Assembly: GCF_036195325.1 (NCBI RefSeq)
Contig: NZ_CP108101.1
Span: forward strand, 7,378,001 to 7,442,000
Length of the DNA: 64,000 nt
Reading direction: 5' to 3'
Source of the DNA: Streptomyces sp. NBC_00234
GTDB lineage: Bacteria > Actinomycetota > Actinomycetes > Streptomycetales > Streptomycetaceae
Part shown: piece after piece, positions 27,845 to 35,077 of the stretch
Layout: each line of letters starts with the position of its first letter
How positions within the stretch are numbered: position 1 is the first letter of the stretch
Position numbers and translations under genes: made by a program
Notes under the pieces: generated by a model
Seen by the model: only the letters and a program-made list of their open reading frames with translations
Database searches by the model: none
What the model was told of the DNA's origin: nothing

Positions 27845-28636
27845 TCAGCCCGGCTTGACCGCCAGCGTCGCAAAATAGTTCGACATGTATGGAGCGGATG
27901 CGTTGGATTGGTGCGGCGCTTCCGCGAAGCCGGTGAGGACGAACCCCGCGGCGAGTTGCCCGCCGATCTGGTCGGTGAGGGTGTGGCTGTATTCAAGAGG
28001 GGCATCCGCGCCGAACTTCGTGGCGCGTTCCTCGGCGGAGTACTGCGTGACATCGCTGTAGGGCAGCTTGTGCACGACGATCAGCTCGCCGCGCTCGTCG
28101 AGCGCCTCGTGGTCGAACAAGTACGCATCAGGATTGAGGAAGCCCACGAGCAGAGTTCCGCCCGGTCGCAGGACGCGGAAGCACTCACGCCACACCGGTG
28201 CCAAGTCTGGTACAAATAGGTTGGAGACCGGATGGAATACGACGTCGAATGTTGCGTCGCCGAAGGCGCTGAGGTCGCGCATGTCGCCTAGGACGGTGCG
28301 CAGCTCGAGCCCGTCGCGCGCCGCCACCATCTGGTCCTGGCCGAGCTGGCGGGGTGAGTTGTCGAATACGGTGACCCGCGCCCCTGCGGCGGCGAGGATC
28401 GGACCCTGCTGGCCACCGCCGGAGGCCAGGCACAACACGTCCTTGCCGGTCAGGTCCGTCGGCAGCCAGGAGCGGTCGACCGGCTCACGCCCGATGAGAA
28501 CAATCGACCAGTCGCCCATGCGGGCGCGCTCGACGTCCTCAGCACTCACCGGCCTCGACCACTCGTTGCCCTCTTGGACACACTTGTCCCAGGCTGCCCG
28601 ATTGTGGGCAACGGGGTCGACAACAATGTCCTGCAC
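27845..28636 (-). CDS. Class I SAM-dependent methyltransferase
   Basis: A 263-aa methyltransferase. Motif I reads LCLASGGGQQGPILAAAGAR followed by VTVFDNSPRQLGQD, motif II LRTVLGDMRDLSAFGDATFD, and then PVWRECFRVLRPGGTLLVGF. The GTG at 28636 is selected because AGGGAG lies 7 nt upstream on the minus strand; the extension to 28723 is not conserved. Base composition is less GC-rich than average here, consistent with arrival by transfer. The substrate is unknown. Confidence 0.85.
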   Translation of the reverse strand: MQDIVVDPVAHNRAAWDKCVQEGNEWSRPVSAEDVERARMGDWSIVLIGREPVDRSWLPTDLTGKDVLCLASGGGQQGPILAAAGARVTVFDNSPRQLGQDQMVAARDGLELRTVLGDMRDLSAFGDATFDVVFHPVSNLFVPDLAPVWRECFRVLRPGGTLLVGFLNPDAYLFDHEALDERGELIVVHKLPYSDVTQYSAEERATKFGADAPLEYSHTLTDQIGGQLAAGFVLTGFAEAPHQSNASAPYMSNYFATLAVKPG

Positions 28637-28734
28637 GTTTAACTCCCTGTTGCAGCCAAGCGGACACCTGCAGTACTGACAGTTCGGTGCCGCTAGCCAA
28701 CACGATTGCAGGTGCGGGCTCAACGAAATTTGCG

Positions 28735-28761
28735 GGCTACGACGGGGACCGGCTGGCCGCC
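28735..28761 (+). repeat. 27-bp copy of a segment of the pirin gene 3' end
   Basis: GGCTACGACGGGGACCGGCT and the next 7 bases match 25380-25406 inside the pirin gene at 26 of 27 positions; both encode GYDGDRLAA. Upstream and downstream sequence do not match, so this is a displaced fragment, either an integration-site-like repeat or a deletion remnant. Confidence 0.7.
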
Positions 28762-28822
28762 GGGGTCCTGGCGGCCGCGTCCGTACGCCCGGTGGCTCGC
28801 GCGTACGCCGCCGTCAGGCACA

Positions 28823-28850
28823 GTGCCCGGACCGTGCGCGGTCCGGGCAC
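28823..28850. terminator. 12-bp perfect hairpin downstream of the lipoprotein gene
   Basis: GTGCCCGGACCG (28823-28834) and CGGTCCGGGCAC (28839-28850) around a 4-nt loop lie 14 bp beyond the lipoprotein stop on the minus strand. Confidence 0.75.
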
Positions 28851-28864
28851 CGCTGGGTGAGCCC

Positions 28865-29881
28865 CTACTGGGAGGAGGCCGCCATCTGCTTGCGCGCGGT
28901 GGCGACTTCCTTGCCGTGCTGTTCCTTGATCGCGGTCAGCATGCTCTTGTGGTCGGCGATCTGCTTGTCCTGGATCGCGGTCTCCACGTCGGACCAGATC
29001 TTCACCAGATCCGTCTGCTGCTTGCAGTCGATGTCGTCGACCGCCAGTGTGATGGCCGCCTGCGACGGCTCCCCGTCGTTCGTGACACCCTGGTCCATCG
29101 CCTTGTACGGATCGGCGAGTCCCGCGTGTCCCTTGCCGTCCATACACGACGACCACGCGGCGAAAGCCTTGATGACCTTGTCGTCCTTCATCGACTCCGT
29201 CAGGCTGTCGCCGGCGAGCTGTGCCACGATGATCGGGTCGGCCTCCTGCACGCCGAGTTGACCCTTGGACCAGCCGACACAGCCGCCCGTCTTCAGCTTC
29301 TTGCCGTTGTGCTCGGCCCGAGCCGGCTTGGTGCCCTGGCCGGGGCTGGCGATCAGCCCTCCCGTCTTGACTCCCTCGGGGGCCTTGGCCGGTTCGGGCT
29401 TGGTGTGGCCGGTCAGGACCTCGACCTCGACATCGGACAGATCGCGCAGGGGCTGCTGGGTGTGCTCCCGCAGCGCCGGACGGAGCTGGTAGCCGTACTT
29501 CTCGGCCTCGGCCCGGTCGGTGATGCCGTAACGACGTTCGATGTTGGCGTCGTTGTCACTGGGAGGCGGGTTCGCGCCCGCGCGCGGCAGCGCCAGGTCG
29601 ATGCCGTAGCCCTTCATGCAGGACTGCTGAAGATCGGTGGCGGCCTGCTCGACGGTGACCTGCTCCTCGTAGGAGGCCATGTAACCCTCCAGCGGTAGGG
29701 TCAGGTTCTTGGCCAGGCCACTGGTGGGGACCTGCTTGGGCCAGTTCTCTTTGTTCACGATCGTCTTGCCGTCGGCCACGTTCTGCGTGATGTCCGGGGT
29801 CGTGCCGGACGAGCAGGCGCTGAGCAGGAGTGCCGAGGCGGTCAGAACTACTGCGGTGGCTATCCGCTGGGTGTGCTTCAC
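28865..29881 (-). CDS. Secreted lipoprotein of unknown function, 338 aa
   Basis: The signal peptide ends in a lipobox LLSAC (VVLTASALLLSACSSG), so the protein should be lipid-anchored at the outer membrane face. The mature region is hydrophilic with four Cys (QQSCMKGYG, TGGCVGWSK, WSSCMDGKG, DIDCKQQ) and a helical, charged C-terminus. No known catalytic motif was seen; the layout recalls Streptomyces lipoproteins near lantibiotic or cell-envelope loci. It lies 13 bp downstream of the 171-aa secreted protein gene on the same strand, forming a likely two-gene secreted operon. Confidence 0.78.
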   Translation of the reverse strand: MKHTQRIATAVVLTASALLLSACSSGTTPDITQNVADGKTIVNKENWPKQVPTSGLAKNLTLPLEGYMASYEEQVTVEQAATDLQQSCMKGYGIDLALPRAGANPPPSDNDANIERRYGITDRAEAEKYGYQLRPALREHTQQPLRDLSDVEVEVLTGHTKPEPAKAPEGVKTGGLIASPGQGTKPARAEHNGKKLKTGGCVGWSKGQLGVQEADPIIVAQLAGDSLTESMKDDKVIKAFAAWSSCMDGKGHAGLADPYKAMDQGVTNDGEPSQAAITLAVDDIDCKQQTDLVKIWSDVETAIQDKQIADHKSMLTAIKEQHGKEVATARKQMAASSQ

Positions 29882-29894
29882 GGGGGGTTCCTTC

Positions 29895-30410
29895 TCAGGC
29901 GAAGTGGGAGGACGCGTTGTTGTTCTTCAGAGCGGAGATCAGGTCGGTGATGTTGCAGTCCCCGTAAGGGCCGTTCTTCGCGAAGTACTGAGATGTACCG
30001 CCGTATCCGGAGTTGTAGTACACGCGGTAGTTGTCGTCCCGGGCACAGTTCTGCACGGAGGCGGCATTGTTCTTCATGTATTCGCCGTTGCCGTTGCCGC
30101 CGTTGCCGAAGACATACCGGTAGGTCGTCAGTGACGATCCCTGGTACTGGCTCGTACCCCAGTGGTCGGACACGTTGCTGTAGTAGAGCGTGAATGCCGA
30201 CTTGATATAGCCACCCTGGATGGCGATGTCCTTCGAGTTGTAGAACATCCAGAGATCACCGTACGAGCAGGTGATCCACGGAACATCACAGTTGTCGGTG
30301 ACCTTGTACTCCGCCGCGTGCGCCGGGCCGGCGGTGGCCATCACCGCCACCACCGCCGCGAAGGACGTAGCGAAGGCGGCTGCCTTCTTCTTGAAGCGGA
30401 CGCTCTTCAT
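29895..30410 (-). CDS. Small secreted protein, 171 aa (peptidase-inhibitor-I36-like impression)
   Basis: A Sec signal peptide (RFKKKAAAFATSFAAVVAVM, cleavage after AGPAHA) precedes an Asn/Gly/Tyr-rich mature domain with Cys residues (NCDVPWITCSYGDLW, VQNCARDDNY, PYGDCNIT). The pattern of aromatic-glycine strands recalls beta-gamma-crystallin/I36 inhibitor proteins, but this is only an impression. The ATG at 30410 is preferred because GGAG lies 5 nt upstream. It is followed at once by the lipoprotein gene. Confidence 0.65.
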   Translation of the reverse strand: MKSVRFKKKAAAFATSFAAVVAVMATAGPAHAAEYKVTDNCDVPWITCSYGDLWMFYNSKDIAIQGGYIKSAFTLYYSNVSDHWGTSQYQGSSLTTYRYVFGNGGNGNGEYMKNNAASVQNCARDDNYRVYYNSGYGGTSQYFAKNGPYGDCNITDLISALKNNNASSHFA

Positions 30411-30650
30411 CACATCTCCATCGCTAGACCATTTGTGCGAGAAGGATCTTCACACTCCGTCAGGTGTCATGACCATGGTCGTTGCATGATCGAGATCTTG
30501 GCGCGCGGCGGATGCGGGCTGCGATGTCCTTCGCTCCGGTGGCCCGGAGTGGCGCGCTGGTGAAATTGCGTCAGATGGAGCTCATACACCGTGTGTTGTC
30601 GGCCCGCACGTGTGGGGAGCCCTCGGTGAAGGGAGGGCAAACGGGCCGTG

Positions 30651-30693
30651 AAATGCGGCCTGTGGCGCTGAAACCACGGGGACGGGCGTGCTG
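30651..30693 (+). pseudogene. Second displaced pirin C-terminus remnant
   Basis: 43 bp resemble the very end of the pirin gene (25411-25453) at 35 of 43 positions, encoding MRPVALKPRGRA versus MPPVALKPRGRV. The stop codon of the true gene is not preserved. It sits on the same strand as the first fragment at 28735, with 1.9 kb of secreted-protein genes in between. Confidence 0.6.
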
Positions 30694-30719
30694 GGCTGTC
30701 TGATCAGGCTCGCTCCCGG

Positions 30720-31157
30720 TCACGCGGGTGGAGAGAGCTGTTCGCGCACCCACTCGGGATCCGGGTTGGCATGGGGCCGGCCCGCCACGACGACAGTCGG
30801 CACGGTCTCGTTGCCCTCATTGGCTGCCCGTACCACTGCCGCTCCATCAGGGTCACGCCAGATGTCGACCCAATGCAATTGGCGGGTGCTGCGGCCCAAG
30901 CGGATGCGCAGTCGCAGACAGTACCTGCAGCCCGGCCGCCAGTAGACGACCGGTCGGCCGTCGACCGCGCTGTGTCGTTGCGCCTCCAGCGCGCCGATCG
31001 ACCTCGGGAAGACCAGAGGCGAGTTCACGCCTGCGAGCAGCACGAACATCAGCAGGATCGCTGCGGCCTCCCCGGGGCTTCCCTGGCGGAACAGCCCGAT
31101 CGCAACGAGTGAGCCGCAGAACCCCAGCAGCATCGGCAAGATCCACGCGCGCATCAT
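30720..31157 (-). CDS. Membrane-anchored glutaredoxin/mycoredoxin-like protein
   Basis: A 145-aa protein with two N-terminal membrane segments (ILPMLLGFCGSLVAIGLF and AAAILLMFVLLAGVNSPLVF) followed by a glutaredoxin-like domain. The redox motif is C77-R-Y-C80 (VVYWRPGCRYCLRLRIRLGR), and the cis-Pro loop NETVPTVVVAGRPH follows. It probably reduces mixed disulfides with mycothiol at the membrane. The start at 31157 gives the usual family length; an ATG at 31253 is possible, and neither has a convincing ribosome site. Confidence 0.8.
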   Translation of the reverse strand: MMRAWILPMLLGFCGSLVAIGLFRQGSPGEAAAILLMFVLLAGVNSPLVFPRSIGALEAQRHSAVDGRPVVYWRPGCRYCLRLRIRLGRSTRQLHWVDIWRDPDGAAVVRAANEGNETVPTVVVAGRPHANPDPEWVREQLSPPA

Positions 31158-31474
31158 GAGGACGCAGGCTACCGATGAGTCGACATGCTTTTCGAACCAG
31201 GCTGCTCGGCCCGGGGGTTCGCCGGACGCGCGTGGGGGAGCGCCGTCGGTCATGACCTGGGCGAGTGGCCGGCCCGAGGGGGCAGGCGTCCCGTGCACCG
31301 GTGTTGATACCGGCGCGCAGCGGAGGCCCCGGACGAGTTGAGGCGTACCCATCCGTTCGTGGTGTCGCGGCGGGGTCGAAAACATGGGGGGCGATTCCCC
31401 ATGCAGCGGAGCCCCTTCCCGTACCAGGATCGGCCACGGAGCCGAACGGTCGGCCGAGTTGCGGAGGAGGGGCG

Positions 31475-34400
31475 ATGGCGGCGGAGGCAGGACACGAGCG
31501 GGCCGGGGCCTCTCTGGCGACGGTCGAGCGGTGGTGGGAGGCCGGGCTCGTCTGCGGCGACGGGGTCGCAGGGCGGCCGGACTGGGCCGCGCTGGCCGAA
31601 GAGGTGTCGGCCGCCGCACCCGAGGAGGCCGAGGCGCCCGAGGGGGAGTATCCGGGGCTGAGCGGATTCGAGTGGGTGCTGCGGCCGTTCACCGTCTGTG
31701 CGGGGGAACGGCTGGAGCGGGGCGTCTCGCGGCGGGCGCGGAGGCTCGTGAACATGACCGCCGTGCGGGGGGACCTGGAGCGGCAGCTCGGCGGGAGGCT
31801 CGCTCGGGCGGCGGCGCGGACGCTGGTGCTGGAGCTGTTCGAGGCGCGGACCGCCGAGCGCCTGGAAGGGGACGACACGCAGGCCCGGTTCCGGGACTTC
31901 CTGGGGCGCACCGCCTCCCGGCGCGGCCTGACGGCCCTGCTGGCCGGGCGGCCGGTTCTGGCGCGGATCCTGGGGCGGACGGCACTCGACGCGGCGGACG
32001 CGATGGCGGAGGCGCTGGAGCGGCTGGCGGACGACCACGGGCGTCTGACCGCCGGTCTCCTGGAGGGTTCCGGCGGGGACCCGGGGCTGCTCGTGGGCGT
32101 CGAGCCCGGCGCCGGCGACGGGCACCGCGGCGGACGGAGTGTGATGCTCCTGCGTTTCGCCGACGGGGCCCGGCTGGTGTACAAGCCCCGGCCCCTCGCG
32201 GCGCACCGCCACTTCAACGTGCTCGTCGCCTGGTTCAACGGCCTGCCCGACTCAGTGGACCTGCGCACCCTGCGGCTGCTCGACCGGGGCGACTACGGGT
32301 GGGTGGAGTTCGTCGCCGCGCGGCCCTGTGTCTCCGCGGCGGAGGTCGGGACGTTCTACCGCCGCCAGGGCGCACTGCTCGCGCTGCTGCACCTCCTCGA
32401 CGGGACCGACCTGCACCACGAGAACCTGATCGCCGTCGGCGCCCACCCGGTGCTGGTCGACGTGGAGACCCTGTTCCATCCGCCGTTGTCGGGCGCCGGC
32501 ACGGAGGACCCCGCCGCCCGCGCACTCCACGACTCGGTGTACCGCGTCGGGTTGTTGCCGCAGTTGCTGGTGGGCGACCACAGCGCCCTGGACGTGTCGG
32601 CGGTCGGCGGCGGGCACGAGGCGGTGTCGCCCGTGGCCCGGGCGGACTGGGCCGACGCCGGCACCGACCGGATGCGTCTCGTGCGCAGGGCCGGGAGGTT
32701 CGGCGAGTCCGCCAACCGGCCGCGTCTGGCGGACGGCGAGCCCATCGAGCCGGGCGCGCACATCGAGGCGCTCTGCGCCGGGTTCCGCGCCGCGTACACG
32801 GCGATCAGCGCGGCCAGGGAGGAACTGCTCCGGGCGACGAGCCCGCTGAAGGCGTTCGCCGAGGACGAGGTGCGGGTGGTGATGCGACCCACCTGGGTGT
32901 ACGGCACGCTGCTCGACGAGTCGACGCACCCCGATCTGCTCAAGGACGCCGACGTGCGGCAGCGCGTCCTGGAGACCCTGCGGACCGACCTGTTCGGCAC
33001 GGTCCTCGCGTCCGGTCTGGTCGACGAGGAGATCGCCCAGCTGTGGGCGGGAGACGTACCGCTGTTCACCGCCCGCCCGGGCCGGGACGGACTGTGGGGC
33101 GCGCCGGAGCGGCCCTCGGCCGGCCGTACGGAGCGGCCGGGGCTCGATCTCGTCCTGGCGAAGCTCGCCGCCCTGGACACGGTCGACCGACAGGACCAGG
33201 AATGGATCGTGCGGGCCGCGATGGCGACGACCTCCCGCACGCCCGCGCACCGGCCCGCCGAGGGCCGACGCACCCGTACGGCGGACCGCGCCCCGGAGCC
33301 GGAGCGGCTGCTGTCGGCGGCCCGGTCGGTGGGCGACCAGCTGGTCTCGCTCGCGTACCGCCAAGGACCGCGCAGCAACTGGATCGGCCTGGAGCTCCTG
33401 GACGACCGCTACTGGCGGATCGGCCCGATGCCCGCCGACCTGGCCGGCGGCTACACCGGACCCGCGCTGTTCCTGGCCCAGTTGGCGGCGCTGACCGGAG
33501 CCGGTCACTACGCGGAAGCGGCCCGTACGGCCCTGGCTCCGGTGCCCGAGCTGCTCGTCGCGCTGCGTGCGCGGCCCACGGACCTCGGCGCGGTGGGCTC
33601 GGGGGCCTTCTCCGGCCTCGGCGGCATCGCGTACGCGCTCGCCGAGACGGCGCGGCTGCTGGACGATCCGGAGGTCGGCGCCTGGGCATCGGCCATGCTG
33701 AGGCTGGTCGGCGCGGCGGCCCGGTCCGAGACGGAGCACGGGGTGGGCGCGGGCGTCGCCGGCGGGCTCGCCGTCCTGCTGGCCGCCCACCACGACGGCG
33801 CCGCAACCGGCGAGGCGGGGGAGGAGACCCGGCGAGCCGCGCGTGCCTGCGCGGACCGGTTGGCCACCGCCGATCCCACGGTCTTCGGGCGTGACTTCAC
33901 CACAGGGGCCGCGGGGGTCGGTTGGGCCCTCCTGCGATTCGCCGAGGCCGGCGTGGTCTCCGGGGACGAGGACGGTGAGCGGTACAGGGTCGCGGGCCTG
34001 TCCGCGCTCCGGGCGGCAGTCGGCAGTGGGGGACCGGGCGCCGGCCGGGAGGCCGCCCGAGGCGGGCTGTCCGGCGAGGGCCACGGAGGAACATTCGCCG
34101 GCTCATCGGCCGATGGACCGGCGGGCGGCGCCCGGGCCTCGGCCTGGTGCCGGGGGCGGGCCGGTATCGCGCTCGCGGTGCTGGACGCGCCGGGCGCCCT
34201 GGACGACCCGCAGCTCGCGGCGTGGTCCCGCAGGACCGCCGAGGAACTCGGCCGGGAGCGGGCGGCTCCCGACGACAGTCTGTGCCACGGCGAGGCGGGA
34301 CTCTGCGAACTCCTCGGCCACAGCGCGCTGCCGGAGGCACGCCCGCACTGGATCCGCCGGGCCGGAGCGCTCCTCGCGTCCATCGAGGAATCCGGAGCAC

Positions 34401-34552
34401 GGAGCGGCGCCCCGGACGGGGTTCCGCACCCCGGCCTGCTGACCGGGCTGGCGGGGATCGGGCACGGTCTCCTGCGAGCGGGGTTCCCGGAGCGCGTGCC
34501 GTCCGTGCTCCTCCTGCGGACGTCGGGACCGGAGGCGAAGGACGGGCCCTAG
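31475..34552 (+). CDS. Class II lanthionine synthetase LanM
   Basis: Bifunctional enzyme (1025 aa) that dehydrates Ser/Thr of a precursor peptide and then cyclises them with Cys. The N-terminal dehydratase has KPR at residues 237-239 (LVYKPRPLA) and DLHHENLIAVGAHPVLVDVE at about 312-331. The C-terminal LanC-like cyclase keeps its zinc ligands Cys892 (SAWCRGRAG) and Cys937/His938 (DSLCHGEAG), plus TGLAGIGHGLLR near the end. The ATG at 31475 is chosen because GGAGGAGG lies just upstream. A candidate precursor gene lies 204 bp downstream, an unusual M-then-A order. No LanT transporter or protease is adjacent, but a prolyl oligopeptidase and an MFS gene follow in the district. Confidence 0.95.
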   Translation: MAAEAGHERAGASLATVERWWEAGLVCGDGVAGRPDWAALAEEVSAAAPEEAEAPEGEYPGLSGFEWVLRPFTVCAGERLERGVSRRARRLVNMTAVRGDLERQLGGRLARAAARTLVLELFEARTAERLEGDDTQARFRDFLGRTASRRGLTALLAGRPVLARILGRTALDAADAMAEALERLADDHGRLTAGLLEGSGGDPGLLVGVEPGAGDGHRGGRSVMLLRFADGARLVYKPRPLAAHRHFNVLVAWFNGLPDSVDLRTLRLLDRGDYGWVEFVAARPCVSAAEVGTFYRRQGALLALLHLLDGTDLHHENLIAVGAHPVLVDVETLFHPPLSGAGTEDPAARALHDSVYRVGLLPQLLVGDHSALDVSAVGGGHEAVSPVARADWADAGTDRMRLVRRAGRFGESANRPRLADGEPIEPGAHIEALCAGFRAAYTAISAAREELLRATSPLKAFAEDEVRVVMRPTWVYGTLLDESTHPDLLKDADVRQRVLETLRTDLFGTVLASGLVDEEIAQLWAGDVPLFTARPGRDGLWGAPERPSAGRTERPGLDLVLAKLAALDTVDRQDQEWIVRAAMATTSRTPAHRPAEGRRTRTADRAPEPERLLSAARSVGDQLVSLAYRQGPRSNWIGLELLDDRYWRIGPMPADLAGGYTGPALFLAQLAALTGAGHYAEAARTALAPVPELLVALRARPTDLGAVGSGAFSGLGGIAYALAETARLLDDPEVGAWASAMLRLVGAAARSETEHGVGAGVAGGLAVLLAAHHDGAATGEAGEETRRAARACADRLATADPTVFGRDFTTGAAGVGWALLRFAEAGVVSGDEDGERYRVAGLSALRAAVGSGGPGAGREAARGGLSGEGHGGTFAGSSADGPAGGARASAWCRGRAGIALAVLDAPGALDDPQLAAWSRRTAEELGRERAAPDDSLCHGEAGLCELLGHSALPEARPHWIRRAGALLASIEESGARSGAPDGVPHPGLLTGLAGIGHGLLRAGFPERVPSVLLLRTSGPEAKDGP

Positions 34553-34756
34553 GCCGTGTCCGCCAGTGGACCACCCGCCCGGGGGCATGGATGGCCGGCG
34601 GCTCCGCCAGGACCCCCACGGCCGACCACGCCGCCACACCACAGAACACCCAGACCGCACGACCAGGCACACCGCACCACGGCAGCACCGAACCACCGCA
34701 CCACCGCACCTCTCGGCACGACCACCACTCCTGCGGATGAAGGACGAGTGAGGACC

Positions 34757-34957
34757 ATGCAGATCAGTGACTCGGTGAGATACGTCGACGGCGGCTCAGG
34801 CGCGGAGACCGCGGCCCAGGACCACCCGTTGGGAGAAGTGACGCTCGGCGCGGGCGGGGCCCTGGGGCTGCGCAGCCGCCTGCTCGGCACGGCGGAGTTC
34901 CGCGCCGCCGCCTTCCTGGACACGCCCTTCACCACCGCCACCGTCCCCCTCTGCTGA
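34757..34957 (+). CDS. Candidate lanthipeptide precursor, 66 aa
   Basis: A small ORF between LanM and a strong terminator, preceded by GTGAGG close to the ATG. The leader-like N-terminus is MQISDSVRYVDGGSGAETAA. The C-terminus is AAFLDTPFTTATVPLC, with four Thr and a single Cys as the very last residue. LanM could therefore form only one (methyl)lanthionine ring, closed on the terminal Cys, plus dehydrobutyrines. There is no double-Gly processing site. A Pro at position 57 would allow cleavage by the prolyl oligopeptidase encoded at 40266-42407. The precursor call rests on position, size and composition. Confidence 0.75.
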   Translation: MQISDSVRYVDGGSGAETAAQDHPLGEVTLGAGGALGLRSRLLGTAEFRAAAFLDTPFTTATVPLC

Positions 34958-35011
34958 CGCGAGGCCGGGCACGTCGCCCGGCGACGGGGGGCGGATGACG
35001 TCTTGACGGAG

Positions 35012-35047
35012 CGGCAGAGGGCCGGGGCGACCCCCGGCCCTCTGCCG
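35012..35047. terminator. Perfect 16-bp hairpin terminator after the lanthipeptide precursor
   Basis: CGGCAGAGGGCCGGGG (35012-35027) pairs perfectly with 35032-35047 around a 4-nt loop. A weaker 7-bp hairpin (34964-34982) lies just before it. It ends the LanM-precursor transcript ahead of the LAL regulator. Confidence 0.85.
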
Positions 35048-35077
35048 TGAGGGAAAGGGACCAAGTAGCCTGCGCCC

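Noticed and set aside
34620..34735. ACC/CACC repeats as a possible CRISPR array
   Set aside because: No repeat-spacer periodicity; it is simply a biased tract.
34566..34751. 61-codon frame between lanM and the precursor gene as a second precursor
   Set aside because: It arises from the ACC-rich tract, is His/Pro/Arg-rich without Cys, and has no good ribosome site.
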